This document shows, piece after piece, positions 12,389 to 23,300 of a stretch of 64,000 nt of DNA. The notes beneath the pieces are model-generated. The model had not been told where the DNA came from. It made no database searches and saw only the letters and a list, made by a program, of their open reading frames with translations. A program made the position numbers and the translations under genes. Where the stretch lies: NCBI GenBank assembly GCA_947561395.2, contig OX387186.1:39513220-39577219 (forward strand), read 5' to 3'. Each line of letters begins with the position of its first letter. Position 1 is the first letter of the stretch. This DNA is from Buxus sempervirens (taxonomy: Eukaryota > Streptophyta > Magnoliopsida > Buxales > Buxaceae).

Positions 12389-15025
12389 TTGTTAATGTGT
12401 TAATTTCCATATTTTGTGATATTGTGCAATTTTTGTGCCTTGTTTGATCAAACTAGTTGAACTAGTAGGGTTTCCGGGTCACCCGAAAACCCAAGATGGG
12501 CCATGGACCGACCTGGTCCAATTTGGTTTCCAGTGGGCCTTCCAACAGGGCCCACTAAGCCCGACCAACTTACTTTTAGTTAAGTAAAGATAATCAAACT
12601 GAATGAGTGGGCCACACCATTGGAGGCCCACCAAAGCCCAATTTCAAGGGCATGATGATCAGATTTATGCATGGTTTGGCCGAGACCACGGGCAGGGCCT
12701 GCCGGGCGCGCTAAGCCCATTGAACCGAACAAGGTTAAGGTTTCCAAACCCTAACTCAGGAAGTCTTGGGCTTTCAAGCCCAAGCCCAGGTAAAGGGCCC
12801 CAAGCCCAAATCCTGGCCCATTTTGGCACAGATTAAGAAAGATAATCAAAATCACTTGGCAACCAACTGTGTGGCCCACTCAAGGGCCCACAAAGCAATC
12901 CCAGCCCACTTTGGCATGAAAATCCACTTAAATAATCAAACTTGAATTTCAAAATGAAATCAATTCATTGAACCAAAGCCCAAAGGGCTTCGCAGGCTTA
13001 GACCGAGGCCCGCAAGGGGGACATGTGGACCACACTTGGTCCACCAAGGGATCCATGGCCCTTCCAACGGGACCCATCAAATCAGACCCATCTCACTTTA
13101 AGCTGAAAAGATAAAATCAAGCAAAGGGACCCACACCACTTTGGCGGTCCCGCCAGACTTAACCAAATTTGAATGCTGGATTAGGAATCGGATGAATAGA
13201 CAGACCGAGTTGACTCAAACCAGGGAATCCTATCGGACCCGTCTTTTGACGGGGCGGACCGGGGGTGTCTACAGACTTCCCCGGACCGTAACCGAGAACT
13301 TGCTTAGAATCTCAAGCCGCAGACTATTAGGCACCCAGGTGTCTGCCTGCACCCCATCAGGCAGTGGCGACTCCAAACAATCCCGATGCACGCATCATTT
13401 TGCATGCGCCTCGTCGTGCGACCGAAATCAGGTGCGCACACCTATATTGAAGCTTAAAAGTTGGTACAAATCCCCAAATATTTGTTTAACTTAATCTGAT
13501 ACCCTAGTTCCAAAACCTGATCCTTTAAGACACCCCTTCGCATTCATTGATCTAAATTATTTGTTTTATTACCAAATTAAATTCCGCCAGTTCCTAAATC
13601 TCAATTTAACTCCTATACAGGTGTTACAATAATTAAATTACTAGGAAAATTATTAGATGTTAATTCAGACCTAAAATCCCTAAAATTCCAATTCTGGGGT
13701 AGGTTGCTCAAGTGATTTATTGAGCACCCATATATATTTTAAAGGCTTTAGGTTGCTTGGCATGGTCACTCAAGAGATCTGTTGAGCGCCCATGCAATTT
13801 CCGGCAGAAATCCCAGATTTTCCAATTTTCTGATTTTGGGTTATTTCCTTGATTTTTAATTATTCTAAATTTATTTCTTATGAGCCTAAATCACACCTAC
13901 AACACCTTAGACTTATTTGTGTTAATTAATTGCAATTCCTTGGTCATCTACAAAGATCAAACCTATATTCTTTAACACTTTTATATCTTTCTTTCAAGAA
14001 CATGAAAACTCTTTGATGAAAACCAACCATATCCATGAAATATATTTTCGTCTAAACAAATCAATCAAGAATAATTCAAAAACATAGAAATCATGCAGTT
14101 CCTCCAGTTTTCAAGTAATTGCTACTTGCTTTATCATGCAAAAATCCATCTTCTTTTGAATCCCGCATTGAATCCGATTTTCTGTTCTTTATTGCACCAA
14201 ACAAGATCTCCATTTTTCATATTGTTTTCCTACCAGTCATAAACAAAACCTCCAAATTTGGGGTCGATCCAATGGCTAGATTTCTCCTAATATAAGTTTG
14301 ATGGTTGCAGGTCGGAGGTTTCTGCAACAACCCTTCTTCCAAAATCTTTGATCTTCTTCCCTCTCTCTTTTCCTATTTTGCTCCACACAAATTTTCCCTC
14401 TTTTCTCTCCTTTCCTCTCTATTTGGTTTGATTAGAAGAAACCCTAGACTAGCTTTAATGACTTGCTTATATAGACCAGCCTTAGAGGAGTTCAATTATG
14501 ATTAGGAAACCTTCTAAATAAATTCCTACTTTATCTCCTCCTTCTAATTCTCTTTTAGCACTTTACCTATTAAGCCCCTTACTAACTAAACTCGTTGTTT
14601 TAATTTTCATCCATATTTCAGACCTATTACTAAATATTACCTAAATACCCTATTTAGTCACTTTTCCTTCAAATTAAGGCCACTAATTAATTGTAATTAC
14701 CCAATTGCCCTTTTTCCTTCTTTTATGCTATAATTATTACTATTTAAATTCCAATTTAACCCAATAAGTTTTAAACTTCTATTTTCCAATTCTTTTACTT
14801 ATTTAATAATTTCGTTTATCAATTGCCCATTTGGAATTTACTAAAATATCATTTTCTTCTCCTAGATTGATTTCCTTTTGAAAATTCTCTTTTATTTACC
14901 AATTATTATTTATTTGAATTATCAATCTTCTAAATTTTCATTCTTTTATTTCCACTTTAATCAATTCCCTATTTTCTTTTATTTATTTATGCCTTAATTA
15001 TTATCCAAAAATTTAGGGTTTTACA

Positions 15026-15390
15026 TAACAGTTACCACCTCGTCCTCCACTGTTGCATTCACCTGATAGACCTTTATATTTTTCGACAAACAGAATCTCC
15101 TCATGACCTTGCCAGTGATCCTTTCAATGTGGTGCCAAGTATCATTCTTCTCTTCCATCTCATGATTCCTCACACCGCTAATCCGAAGGACTCTCTTGTC
15201 TCCAACCTCAACCTTCAACTTCCTTCTTAAGCCTTGGTACCTCTGCCTTGAAAACATGGGCCGTAAGTGTTTCTTTCCAATCAACCGCAAGCTCGTCAAT
15301 AATGGTAAAAAATTGTTGCCGAAAAGGGATGAATCAACAGAGAAAAAATCAAATTGGTTGAATTTCGTCAGGACAAACTTGGGATGATCA
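15026..15390 (-). pseudogene. Class I small heat-shock protein (HSP20) pseudogene, main part
   Basis: On the minus strand the alpha-crystallin domain is readable. One frame gives VDWKETLTAHVFKAEVPRLK (compare the [20 protein letters not shown] of plant class I sHSPs). After a frameshift near 15220 another gives RVLRISGVRNHEMEEKNDTW, then HHIERITGKVMRRFCLSKN and VNATVEDEVVTV. The C-terminus lies at 5025-5088 beyond LTR B. Small HSPs are ATP-independent cytosolic chaperones of 150-160 residues. Here the N-terminal arm is mostly missing: only a weak trace (about 15320-15390, SLFGNN-like) is left before VDWKET. The fragment lies between Mutator-type TIRs, so it is probably a captured copy. Frameshift, deletion and LTR insertion make it non-functional. 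Confidence 0.8.
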
Positions 15391-15504
15391 AATTTTGACG
15401 AATTTTGATCGAATGGTGTATAGAGGTTACAAAAGAGATTGTATTGAGTGATTTCATGCTTGTTGAAGATGAAAGGACGTCAAAAGGGTTTTTTCTCTGT
15501 TGGG

Positions 15505-15697
15505 AATTTCATCACTTAATAATGGGTCATTTTGTCACTCAATAATGATATCTTAACATTGTAGCGTGGGACTTAACAATCAGGGCGATATGTGCTCATT
15601 TTTTGTAACCTTGAGGGTTGTTAGTGTTGACTCTCGAATCTAAGGGGGTCTAAGTATCAAAGTGCCAAAACTTAGGGGGTCTAAATATAATTTTCCC
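15505..15697 (-). repeat. Right terminal inverted repeat of the Pack-MULE
   Basis: Inverted partner of 4246-4440. Its outer end, read on minus, is GGGAAAATTATATTTAGACC. Confidence 0.75.
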
Positions 15698-15706
15698 ATT
15701 AAAAAT

Positions 15707-16380
15707 AGAATGTAAAGAAGAATCATGCAAATGTAGGACAATATAGGGTTGAAGAAGATAACCATCACTAGAAGAGGGGTATCATTGGAAAATCTTCAAA
15801 TTTTGTTTCTCAAGATGCAGAATCCGATCTTACAGTGCCAGAAACAAAAGGGGGGGGGGGGGGGTTATTATCACTTTTAATCTCAAGAAATTGTGGGCCC
15901 CATAGTTTCCTATATCCAAACGCACCTGGGAAGTGAGAAAAGCATATTTTCGTTCAATTCCTTAACTCTCTCACTATCCAAATGAGGCCTTGGAGTTCAT
16001 GTTTTGGACTTCGATCAAAACCTTAATAAGAGATATGAAGGTCTAACCATTTCTTAGGCCATGCCTCTCAAAAGACTCATGTTAGGAAACTAGTTATAAT
16101 TTTCTTTCTTTCAGATATTTTTGCTGAGAAACCATAGGCCTAGAAGGATATTCCTCGAGAAATCCAATTGGTTGCTGTTGGAAGTAGTTGTTTCACCCTT
16201 TTTTAAGGACATATATTAAATAATTTATAATTGCTTTTGCAATTAAATAAATACAGCAATAGTTTGTTACCATTATAAGCCAGATCCATTGTTGTTCCTA
16301 TATTTTTATCTGTTAAGAACAATGTTTCCTTTATTGTTTTTCCTATAAAATTTTCCTATATTTCCTATCTTCATTAACAA
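15707..16380. other. Unassigned sequence with a G15 run
   Basis: Holds a 15-base G homopolymer at 15850-15864 and otherwise ordinary AT-rich sequence. Frames are short and match nothing I recognise. The right edge may belong to the flank of the TMEM214 copy. Confidence 0.4.
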
Positions 16381-16394
16381 GCCTAAGCTATCAT

Positions 16395-16411
16395 TTTTTT
16401 TTTGGTAATGA
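16395..16411 (-). mobile_element. Ultra-short poly(A)-tailed insertion with 14-bp target duplication
   Basis: The 14-mer GCCTAAGCTATCAT occurs at 16381-16394 and 16412-16425, separated by only 17 bases. Read on the minus strand these are TCATTACC followed by nine A. A direct repeat of this length around a short 3'-tail-like sequence is what a LINE-driven, almost completely 5'-truncated insertion leaves. It lies at the truncated 3' end of the TMEM214 copy. Confidence 0.55.
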
Positions 16412-17261
16412 GCCTAAGCTATCATCTATACAATAACTGGAAGCTTATTTTGTCCTTGGTATTTTGGATTTTCCATCGACATCGGTAAGATATTGATTGA
16501 TGTGTCTAGTTTAATCCGCAAAACCATTGCTAAAACTACAAAAATTGCAACCTGAACCTTCAGTGATGCATGTTGAACCACCTTCTTAGAACCCTTAACG
16601 ACACCTTGTTGATTTGCTAAGTCGGCAAGAATGCTATCCAATGACCATTGTACAAATAAGCTAAGAGACTTGGACAATTTCTAGTTTACCCAATCAACTG
16701 ATGTCTTGTAAACTGATTCCAAAATGTGAGAAAGAGGAGTATTGACCATTTTAGCAATTGTGAATTCCTTAAACACTTTCGTCCATGAGAATTGTGACGC
16801 ACTATAGCACAAAAAGTACAACCAAAGTAATCAAAAAATCGCATGAGTTAATGCAACAAGCTCAGAAACATCAATCCTAGATGCCCGCTTCGGCAACAAT
16901 AACCTTTGGCTTTTTTTGTTTTGGCTTTTTACCATCTTCCATTCCATTCTTGATGCGATCAGAGACTTTATCACTACTATCATCAGCAACATCGTCGGAA
17001 TAGTGTTTCAATCTGGCCACCTATTCACCTATAGAAGAAAGCCTTTGTGCATCTGAACTTGTCACCAGCGCCACCGACACCTCTATTATGATGCAATTTG
17101 CTACAATTGACAACTAAATCCTAGATAATTGACAGTTGTGTTCTCTGGAATTTAGCATAAGTTACTTTTTTCCAGCCATGGTTGCTATTAAAATTATTGG
17201 CAATCACATTCTCATCATCACCTTTGAGAATCGATTCAAGAGATGCAGTTTTTTCCTCCAT
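16412..17261 (-). pseudogene. TMEM214-like (DUF2359) membrane protein pseudogene
   Basis: Minus-strand pieces in order resemble plant TMEM214/DUF2359 proteins. The start is MEEKTASLESILKGDDENV at 17261, followed by NHGWKKVTYAKFQRTQ, then a basic KPKQKKPKVIVAEA stretch, RIDVSELVALTHAIF, PLSHILESVYKTSVDW (about 16700-16750) and LFVQWSLDSILADLANQQ. It continues with GSKKVVQHAS, VAIFVVLAMVLR and ENPKYQGQNKLPVIV. TMEM214 proteins of about 600 residues are ER membrane proteins with roles in ER stress signalling and membrane trafficking in animals; the plant role is poorly known. The copy has several stops and frameshifts, lacks roughly 20 residues after LTHAIF, and ends at VIV-MIA near residue 250, so the C-terminal half is absent. 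No intron is evident over this span, so it may be a retrocopy, but a truncated duplicate is equally possible. Confidence 0.77.
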
Positions 17262-17691
17262 GATGTTGTCTCTCCTCTCCCTCTCTTTCACTTTCTCTCT
17301 TGGGACTCGCTATCAACAATGAACCATCAATATGGAGATGAAATGGAGAATTGTGCATTTAGATTTAAGAATGAGGTGCTCCACCATGCTTTTTGTTTGT
17401 ATGCTCTGCATCTCTACCCCTTGAATTGGCTTCGGTTTAAAGACAAACGGTCATAATTTTCGCTTGCATGTTCCATCGCTTGGTTTGCTTCATCTTCCAC
17501 AATTTCTCTTTCCAAGTTGGCTGCCACATCAGAAATAACAAGGAGCTACCAGGGTTCAAAGTTCAAGTTTGAAGCTCAAGAGAGGGAGTTGAAGTGAAGA
17601 AACCCAAGAAAGGAAGAGGCAATTCTAGAAACTGAGGAAAGAAGTTAGAAGATATGGGAGAAGAAAGGTTGGCTCTGCCAACTAAAGAGAG
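17262..17691 (-). other. Probable 5' UTR/leader flank of the TMEM214 copy
   Basis: Sequence upstream of the ATG at 17261, purine-rich on minus (GAGAGAGGGAGAGGAGAGAC just before the start). A segment around 17545-17582 (GGAGCTACCAGGGTTCAAAG) recurs in altered form around 17940-17990, so the flank was partly duplicated around the MITE at 17703. No other gene is seen. Confidence 0.4.
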
Positions 17692-17702
17692 CCATTGATG
17701 CA

Positions 17703-17851
17703 AGATTTAAATAAGCTATAGATGAGCCCGTAAAAGGTGCTCGTTCATAGCTCACTGTTGATTGCCATGTTACCAATCACCCCCTAACAAGGCAATCACT
17801 GATGATCTACAGATGAGCACCTTTACGAGCTTGTCTGTAGATGATTTAAAT
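17703..17851. mobile_element. Short TIR element (MITE family M, copy 1)
   Basis: About 149 bp whose ends are inverted copies of ATTTAAAT-x-CTAYAGAYGAGC-CGTAAA-GGTGCTC. An 11-bp direct repeat, CCATTGATGCA, flanks it at 17692-17702 and 17852-17862. TSD length and structure fit a Mutator-type MITE. A related element is at 56474-56598. Confidence 0.75.
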
Positions 17852-17862
17852 CCATTGATGCA

Positions 17863-18122
17863 GTAGTATAAGAGAAGTTACATGTTAGTTACTTCGTGCA
17901 TTTGATGACACGCAAGTTGCCCCATCTAATGATGATGTGGAGCTACTAGGGTTCAAAATTAGAGGTTTGAAGCTCTCAAATAGCTTTTAGGATAAAAACC
18001 AATTGCTATATATAATATATCGATTTATTAGATTACATGCCTCTTTTTGTGTGTGGTAAACACAGGTTATGTTTTAAGGTAGGTACAGATTACACTGGCT
18101 GAAGATCTAACAATGTAGTCCT
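17863..18122. other. Junction between MITE flank and LINE 3' end
   Basis: Contains the 3' untranslated end of the antisense LINE (about 18000-18063) and its last codons up to 18122, where LTR D2 enters. The left 140 bp repeats part of the TMEM214 flank. The exact LINE 3' end is not clear because no long T-run is present. Confidence 0.4.
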
Positions 18123-18868
18123 TGTAAGCACCTCATTTTTGCGCTCCCAGAAAAACCAGAAATGCAAACCCTGGACAGAAAGTCAAACCCTAAGGGGGTG
18201 AAAAGTTGACTTTTTGATCAAGTGAAATTTGGCCACCTCGCTTTATACCATTGGATAGAGAATCTCGACACGGTTCCAACGCAACTGAGTTTGCAGGAAT
18301 CGGGGTCCGGATGAAGGTTCTGCGGGCGGTCAAACTTGAGCAGAGCCAAAAGTTGACTTTCTGCTAAAATCCGATCTAGAGACCTACCCCTAGGTCATTG
18401 GACAGAGCATCTCGACACGATTCCAACGCAACTGAGTTTTCTGGAATCGGGGTCTCGGATATGGAAATATGAGCAAATTTGGCTCCGGGACGCGGCCCGG
18501 CACTTCTGCCAAAAAACTCGAATTTGTTGCTAAATTGAAGTTCAGTGGATAGGGAATCTCGCACTGCTTCCAACGCCACTAAGTTTGCTAAAATCGGATA
18601 TCAGACGAGTGAGTTGTGGGCGGTTAAAGTTTCTGAAAAATCTGCACACGTGGCAAACAGTGAAGAAAGAGCAGCAAAATGAAAAGTTTTGAATAAAAAA
18701 ATAATATTTTTACTAAAAATCTAATTAAAGTATTTAAAGTAAAAGAAAAAGAAAAGAAAATTAAAAGATGCATAAAACAAAGATCTTAATAAAATAATAA
18801 TAAAAAAAAGGGCAAATGAATTAAGTACATAAAGAAAAAAAGAAAAATAAAAAAAATAATAAATGGTT

Positions 18869-18935
18869 GGACGAATTCTCCATGTGGAGAATTCGTCCAA
18901 GCAAACTTAGCCTCCAAGTTTACTTGGAGGCTAAG
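18869..18935 (+). repeat. Twin perfect palindromes upstream of the D2 TATA box
   Basis: GGACGAATTCTCCA and its complement around a 2-nt loop (18869-18898), then CTTAGCCTCCAAGT and its complement around a 2-nt loop (18906-18935). Both have 14-bp stems. They are nearly identical in D3 at 60689-60756 and absent from D1. Confidence 0.88.
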
Positions 18936-20263
18936 AAAAGAATGCAATCATGAGTTTTCTTTAAAAAAGGGCATGAATGAGAAAGGGGTAGGGTTTTGGT
19001 GATAAAGTAAGGAAATAATTCTCTTTTGGTCATGCCTTATAAAAAGGAAAACCCTAGCACAAACAAAGGGTCGATTGATTTTTGGGAGAGCTCTCCCATC
19101 TCTCCCACAAGCTCCATTCTCTCTCCCACTCTCCTCCATCTCTTCTTGCCCCCCTTTGGCTCCCCAAAACCCTTAAACATCACCTCAAGGCTCTCCTACC
19201 CTCTCTTCTCTTCTTCCTCTCCACTTTCACTCAAGCAAAGGGGGAAGGCTTGCTGTTGGTGGTGCCAGGAGAGGCTCCAGCCTTGGTCCTAACTCCAAGG
19301 AGGCTCCACACATCCTCTACAAGGGGCCAAAACCCAAGGTGAGCTTTCTTGGGCCATGTTCTTTAACATATGTGAATGTTAACTCATTTGAAGCATTATT
19401 TCATGCTATGTGTTGTTGTTTTCATTTTCTTATGGTTTGTTCTCATTTAAAAGAGGAGAATGTTCCTCTTATCATACCTCTTTTGTATCCCATATCATCC
19501 CCCACATTTCCTTTCTTGGAATTGTTTCTTTTTCTCATTCTTGTTATCTTTGTTCGGTTGCTTCTTTGAATGCTTGTATGCCCCCCCCATCTTCCATGTT
19601 TTGAAGCTTGAGCATGTGAGTATGCATCTTCATGATAGTGTAGGTGTGTGTGTGTGATCCCACGGCCATGCTCCCCCACCCCATTTTCCACTATTTCCGG
19701 CCCATAGGTAGCATGCTTACCCCCTTTTTAGGTGCTGCCATGTGTATCTGCAGCATGTACTTCGCAAGTGCTAGTGTACATCATGTTTGTTTAGGGTATC
19801 TTTCGAATGCATGCTTGGGTTCCCTACTCTAGGATCATGCTAGATCTCTTTAATGGTTTCACTATCGTCCTTTAACATGAGCTGGATGCGTATATTGCTG
19901 ATGTACATGCATGGTATATGGAAATGTGCATGTTGAGTTTTTAGGCTCTAAGCATGCTACTAATCCTTGTTTGTTTTTATTCTTCGCTCATATGGAGCTT
20001 GTTGTCTTGTGCGAAATCAGGAGCCAAAACAGGGGCTCCTTGGTCCCTGTTTAGTCCTTGCATGAGGCAGAAGTGGGAGAGAACCATCTCCCACATCCTC
20101 CCTCCTCCCTTTGTTGTGAAAACCCCATAAGAGACCAAAAGTGTGCTCTTCTGCTTCCCTCGACCATTGTGGGCTCACACAGGAGCCCACACAACCCTAG
20201 GAACATCTCAAGGAGCCCAAAAGCCCAACCCCAATGCAAAAATCCAGAAAAAGGCTTCTGTGT

Positions 20264-20370
20264 GTTGATCCGGCAACTCAGGCCAGATCAACAGAAGCCC
20301 ATGTGTAGCCGGCTAAAGATGCCGGATACACAGAACCCTGTGTGTAATCGGCATCTCAGGCCGGCTACAC
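20264..20370 (+). repeat. Three consecutive palindromes in LTR D2
   Basis: Equivalent of 12283-12388. The stems are GTTGATCCGGC/..CAGATCAAC, TGTGTAGCCGGC/GCCGGATACACA and TGTAATCGGC/GCCGGCTACA. Order, spacing and stem positions are kept although the sequence has drifted. Confidence 0.8.
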
Positions 20371-23300
20371 TACCAGATTGTATTTTTGCTATTTTTTGAT
20401 GATCTTTGTTATTTTTTGGTTCATTTGATCAAACCAGTCGAACCAAGATGGGCCTTGGACACCCGGTCCAAATTAATTCCCGGTGGGCCTTCCAACGGGG
20501 CCCACCAAGCCCGACAAACTTCTTTTGTTAAATAAAGATAAAATCAATCCATTTGAGTGGGCCACACCATTGGAGGCCCACCCAAGCCCAATTTTGAAGC
20601 ATGTTGATCTAGACTTAGATATGGTTTGGCCGAGGCAAAGGGCAGGGCTTATCGGGCCCACCAAGCCCATTAACCAACCAAGGTTAGGGTTTCAAAACCC
20701 TAACTCAAGAAGCCTTGGGCTTTCAAGCCCAAGCCCAGGTAAAGGGCCCCAAGCCCAAAGCCTGGCCCATTTTGGCAAAGATTAACCCAAATAAACTCAA
20801 AACACTTGGCAACCAGGCCGAGGCCCACTCAAGGGCCCACAAAGCAATCCCGGCCCATTTTTGGCATGAAATCCATTTAAATAATCCAACTTAAACCCTA
20901 AAGTAAAATCAATTCATTTGAACCAAAGCCCAAAGGGCCTCTCAGGCTAGACTAAGGCCCACAAGGGACACGTGGGCTCAACCAAGCCCACCAAGGAATC
21001 CGCGGGCCTTCCAACGGGGCCCGCCCAATCAGACCCACATCACTTTAATTAAGAAGATAAAATCAAGTAAAGGGACCCACACCGCTTTGGCGGTCCCACC
21101 AGACTTAATCAAATTACATGCTGGAATAGGAATCGGGTGGGTGAGAAACCAATACAAGCTGACTCAAACCAGGGAACCCACGGGACCCGTCATCCGACGG
21201 GGCGGACTGGGGTGTCTACGGACTTCCTTAGACCACAACCGAGAACCGACTTAGAATCTCAAGCCGCAGACCAAAAGCCCAATAGACAAGATTAGGCACC
21301 TAGGTGTCCGCCTGCACCCCATCAAGCGGTGGCGACTCCAAATTACCGTTTTACCCTCCCGGAGACACGTATCATTCTGCATGCGCCTCGTCGTGCGACC
21401 GAAATCGGGTGCGCACAGTCCTCTCTTAAAATTGAATCAAACTTTGATGGTAACCTATTAATCCAAAAACATGAGTGGTTATCCAATGCAAAATTTGCAA
21501 GCATGCTTGCTTTTATATTGGCTTCTCTATGAATATGCTGAGTCTCTATCTTGATGAACTCTACAGCTTCTTTTATAATGTATTCAATCAACCATGGATA
21601 CCTTACATTGTATTGATGGAGAGAGGAAATGATGATGCATGAGTTGCTCTCTAGTTCCAGTTCCGCACTCCCAAGTTTTTTGTTGTGTGGAAGCTTTAGT
21701 TCTTCTAGCTTGGTTGTGGCTTCTACAAAAAGAGTTAAAGTGATACTAATGTTATACGCAATGGCTCCTTTGGGTCTTCCATGGCTATCTCAACAGATAA
21801 TTCCTATTGCTGCTTTTTCTAGATGTCCTCTAGCCGCCCTATCAATATTGAGCTTCATCCAATCTTCCTTTGGCAATTCCCACCTGACATAGATCATCCC
21901 CTCTTTCTTGTGTCCTGTATACAACTTACTTTCTACTATCTTTCGCGAGTCATCCTGTGAATCAATGAATTTAGCTAGAGTTAGATCAAGGGATGGATTA
22001 GTTCCTTCAAAGATCTCCTTATTACCCTCTTTTTATATTGCCCAAGCCATGTTGATCCAGCTAGAGGCAATCATCATGGGATCTTGTTCATCTTTCTTGC
22101 ATTGCATTGATAGCACTTGGAAGAGCCAGTTTCTACAATTTGTCACTTGTACCCTCATATATAGTCTTCCTCCAAAACCTGCAAACCATATTGTCTTACA
22201 AAATTGCATTCTATAAACATGTGAAGACTAGTTTCTTTAGTATTGTAGCATAATATACATTTTTCTGCCCTTGCTCCTAATCTGTCCCGACAAATTGTTA
22301 GTAGTAATATCACCATGCATAACTTTCCACATGAAAATTTTATTTTTTAAGGAATATTCCAGAACTTCAAACAATTAATATTATGAGATTGTTCTCTGCT
22401 AACCTTGGTTAGTATCCTGTATATTGATGCAACCGTGAACATGCATGCCTTCCTCATTTTCTTTCCAAATCATTTGATCTCTCCCTTGAGCAAAATTCAT
22501 GTGTATAGATCTAATTCTTTCCACGATGTAATCAAGCCATATGCTTTGAAGAAGGCTTTTGTTTCAAGTTTTTCTATCTGTCAGCTACTTTTCTTTCATT
22601 GGAGTGGTTAAACTCATCATTGGGAGGCAAATTTATCCAAGGTATCCAACTTTGATCTTTTATATCAATATTTTCTTTGATAGCTATTCTCATGCCATCT
22701 CTTTCTTTAAGGTCTTTCTTGGGCCAACACCTCTCAGGTATTTTGCTTCCATTATCTCAATCCAAAGCCTATTTTCCTTCTTAGCTAATGCCTAGACCTT
22801 CTTTGCATGGTAAAGCTTCATCGAACTTTTTCAAGTCTTTAATGTTCATACCACCCTCTCGCTTGGGCAAGCAGATTTTCTCCCAATTAATAGTATAAAT
22901 AGTGATATCCTTCTCTAGTTTGTGCCAAAAAAAATCCCCTAGACTCTTTCTCAATCTTCTCTTTAACTGAGTTTGGTACTCTCAGGCGAGCCATAAGGTG
23001 TTGGGGCATACCTATGATTGTCGTATTGATTAGGGTGGCCCAGCCTACTTGGGTAAGAGTTATAGTTTTCTATCCGACTAGTCTGTTACTTACCCAGGAG
23101 ATAATATTTTTGAATTGGGATGCACTAAGTCTATCATTAATCATAGGAGCCACTGGGTAGGTTTTAAATTTGTCTTTTGTTTTAACACCAAAGATTCTTG
23201 TAATATTACCCTTGTTTTGACCTTTAGTGCAGGGCCTCAAAAAGCTCAAACGTCATATTAATTATATTATGCCCCATAATTCTTTTACTATTTTAGCATA

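Larger units (their letters stand above)
10082..13440 (+). mobile_element. Solo LTR D1 (Tat/Ogre-like family D)
   Basis: A 3,359-bp LTR starting TGTAAGCACCTCATTTTTGC and ending GGTGCGCACA, with perfect duplication CCTAT at 10077-10081 and 13441-13445. Sense is plus (TATAAAA at 10934-10940). It has a CATGCATG-rich upstream region, three consecutive palindromes at 12283-12388, and near the 3' end TTAGGCACC followed by a stem (CTGCCTG/CAGGCAG) and TGGCGACTCC. TTAGGCACC plus GGCGACTC is familiar from Tat/Ogre-type LTRs; the family name is inference. It belongs to a subtype that differs upstream of the TATA box from D2 and D3. Confidence 0.87.
5089..15025 (-). mobile_element. Solo LTR B (Tekay/Del-like), with LTRs C and D1 nested inside
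   Basis: The ends TGTAACACCC and GGGTTTTACA are flanked by TAACG (5084-5088) and TAACA (15026-15030), a 5-bp duplication with one difference. Without C and D1 the LTR is about 2.8 kb. Sense is minus: TATATA at about 14468-14473 reads on minus, and the 3' hairpin module is at 5367-5380 (perfect 5-bp stem, GTAA loop). It shares the CTATCTAG/GGATCCATA/CTAGACA motif at 5854-5900 with LTRs A and H1. It landed in the coding part of the captured small-HSP fragment. Confidence 0.8.
4246..15697 (-). mobile_element. Mutator-like element carrying a host gene fragment (Pack-MULE), split by LTR B
   Basis: The ends are long inverted repeats (about 195 bp) sharing AAAATTACATTTAGACCC, TTTGGCAC, CAACACTAACAACCC and GTTAAGGTGTCATTA-type blocks. 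Long TIRs of this kind are typical of Mutator-like elements. The bases next to the ends (4237-4245 and 15698-15706) are AT-rich 9-mers agreeing at six of nine positions, which would fit an eroded 9-bp duplication. Without LTR B the element is about 1.5 kb and holds a broken small heat-shock protein gene on the minus strand and no transposase. That is the Pack-MULE arrangement. The strand given is that of the captured fragment. Confidence 0.72.
18123..21417 (+). mobile_element. Solo LTR D2 (family D)
   Basis: A 3,295-bp LTR, TGTAAGCACC...GTGCGCACA, with perfect duplication GTCCT at 18118-18122 and 21418-21422. It has TATAAAA at 19038-19044, two perfect palindromes upstream (18869-18935), the triple palindrome at 20264-20370, and the 3' GGCGACTCC block at 21331-21339. 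It is clearly closer to D3 than to D1. It landed just after the LILRED-type end of the LINE RNase H. Confidence 0.88.
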
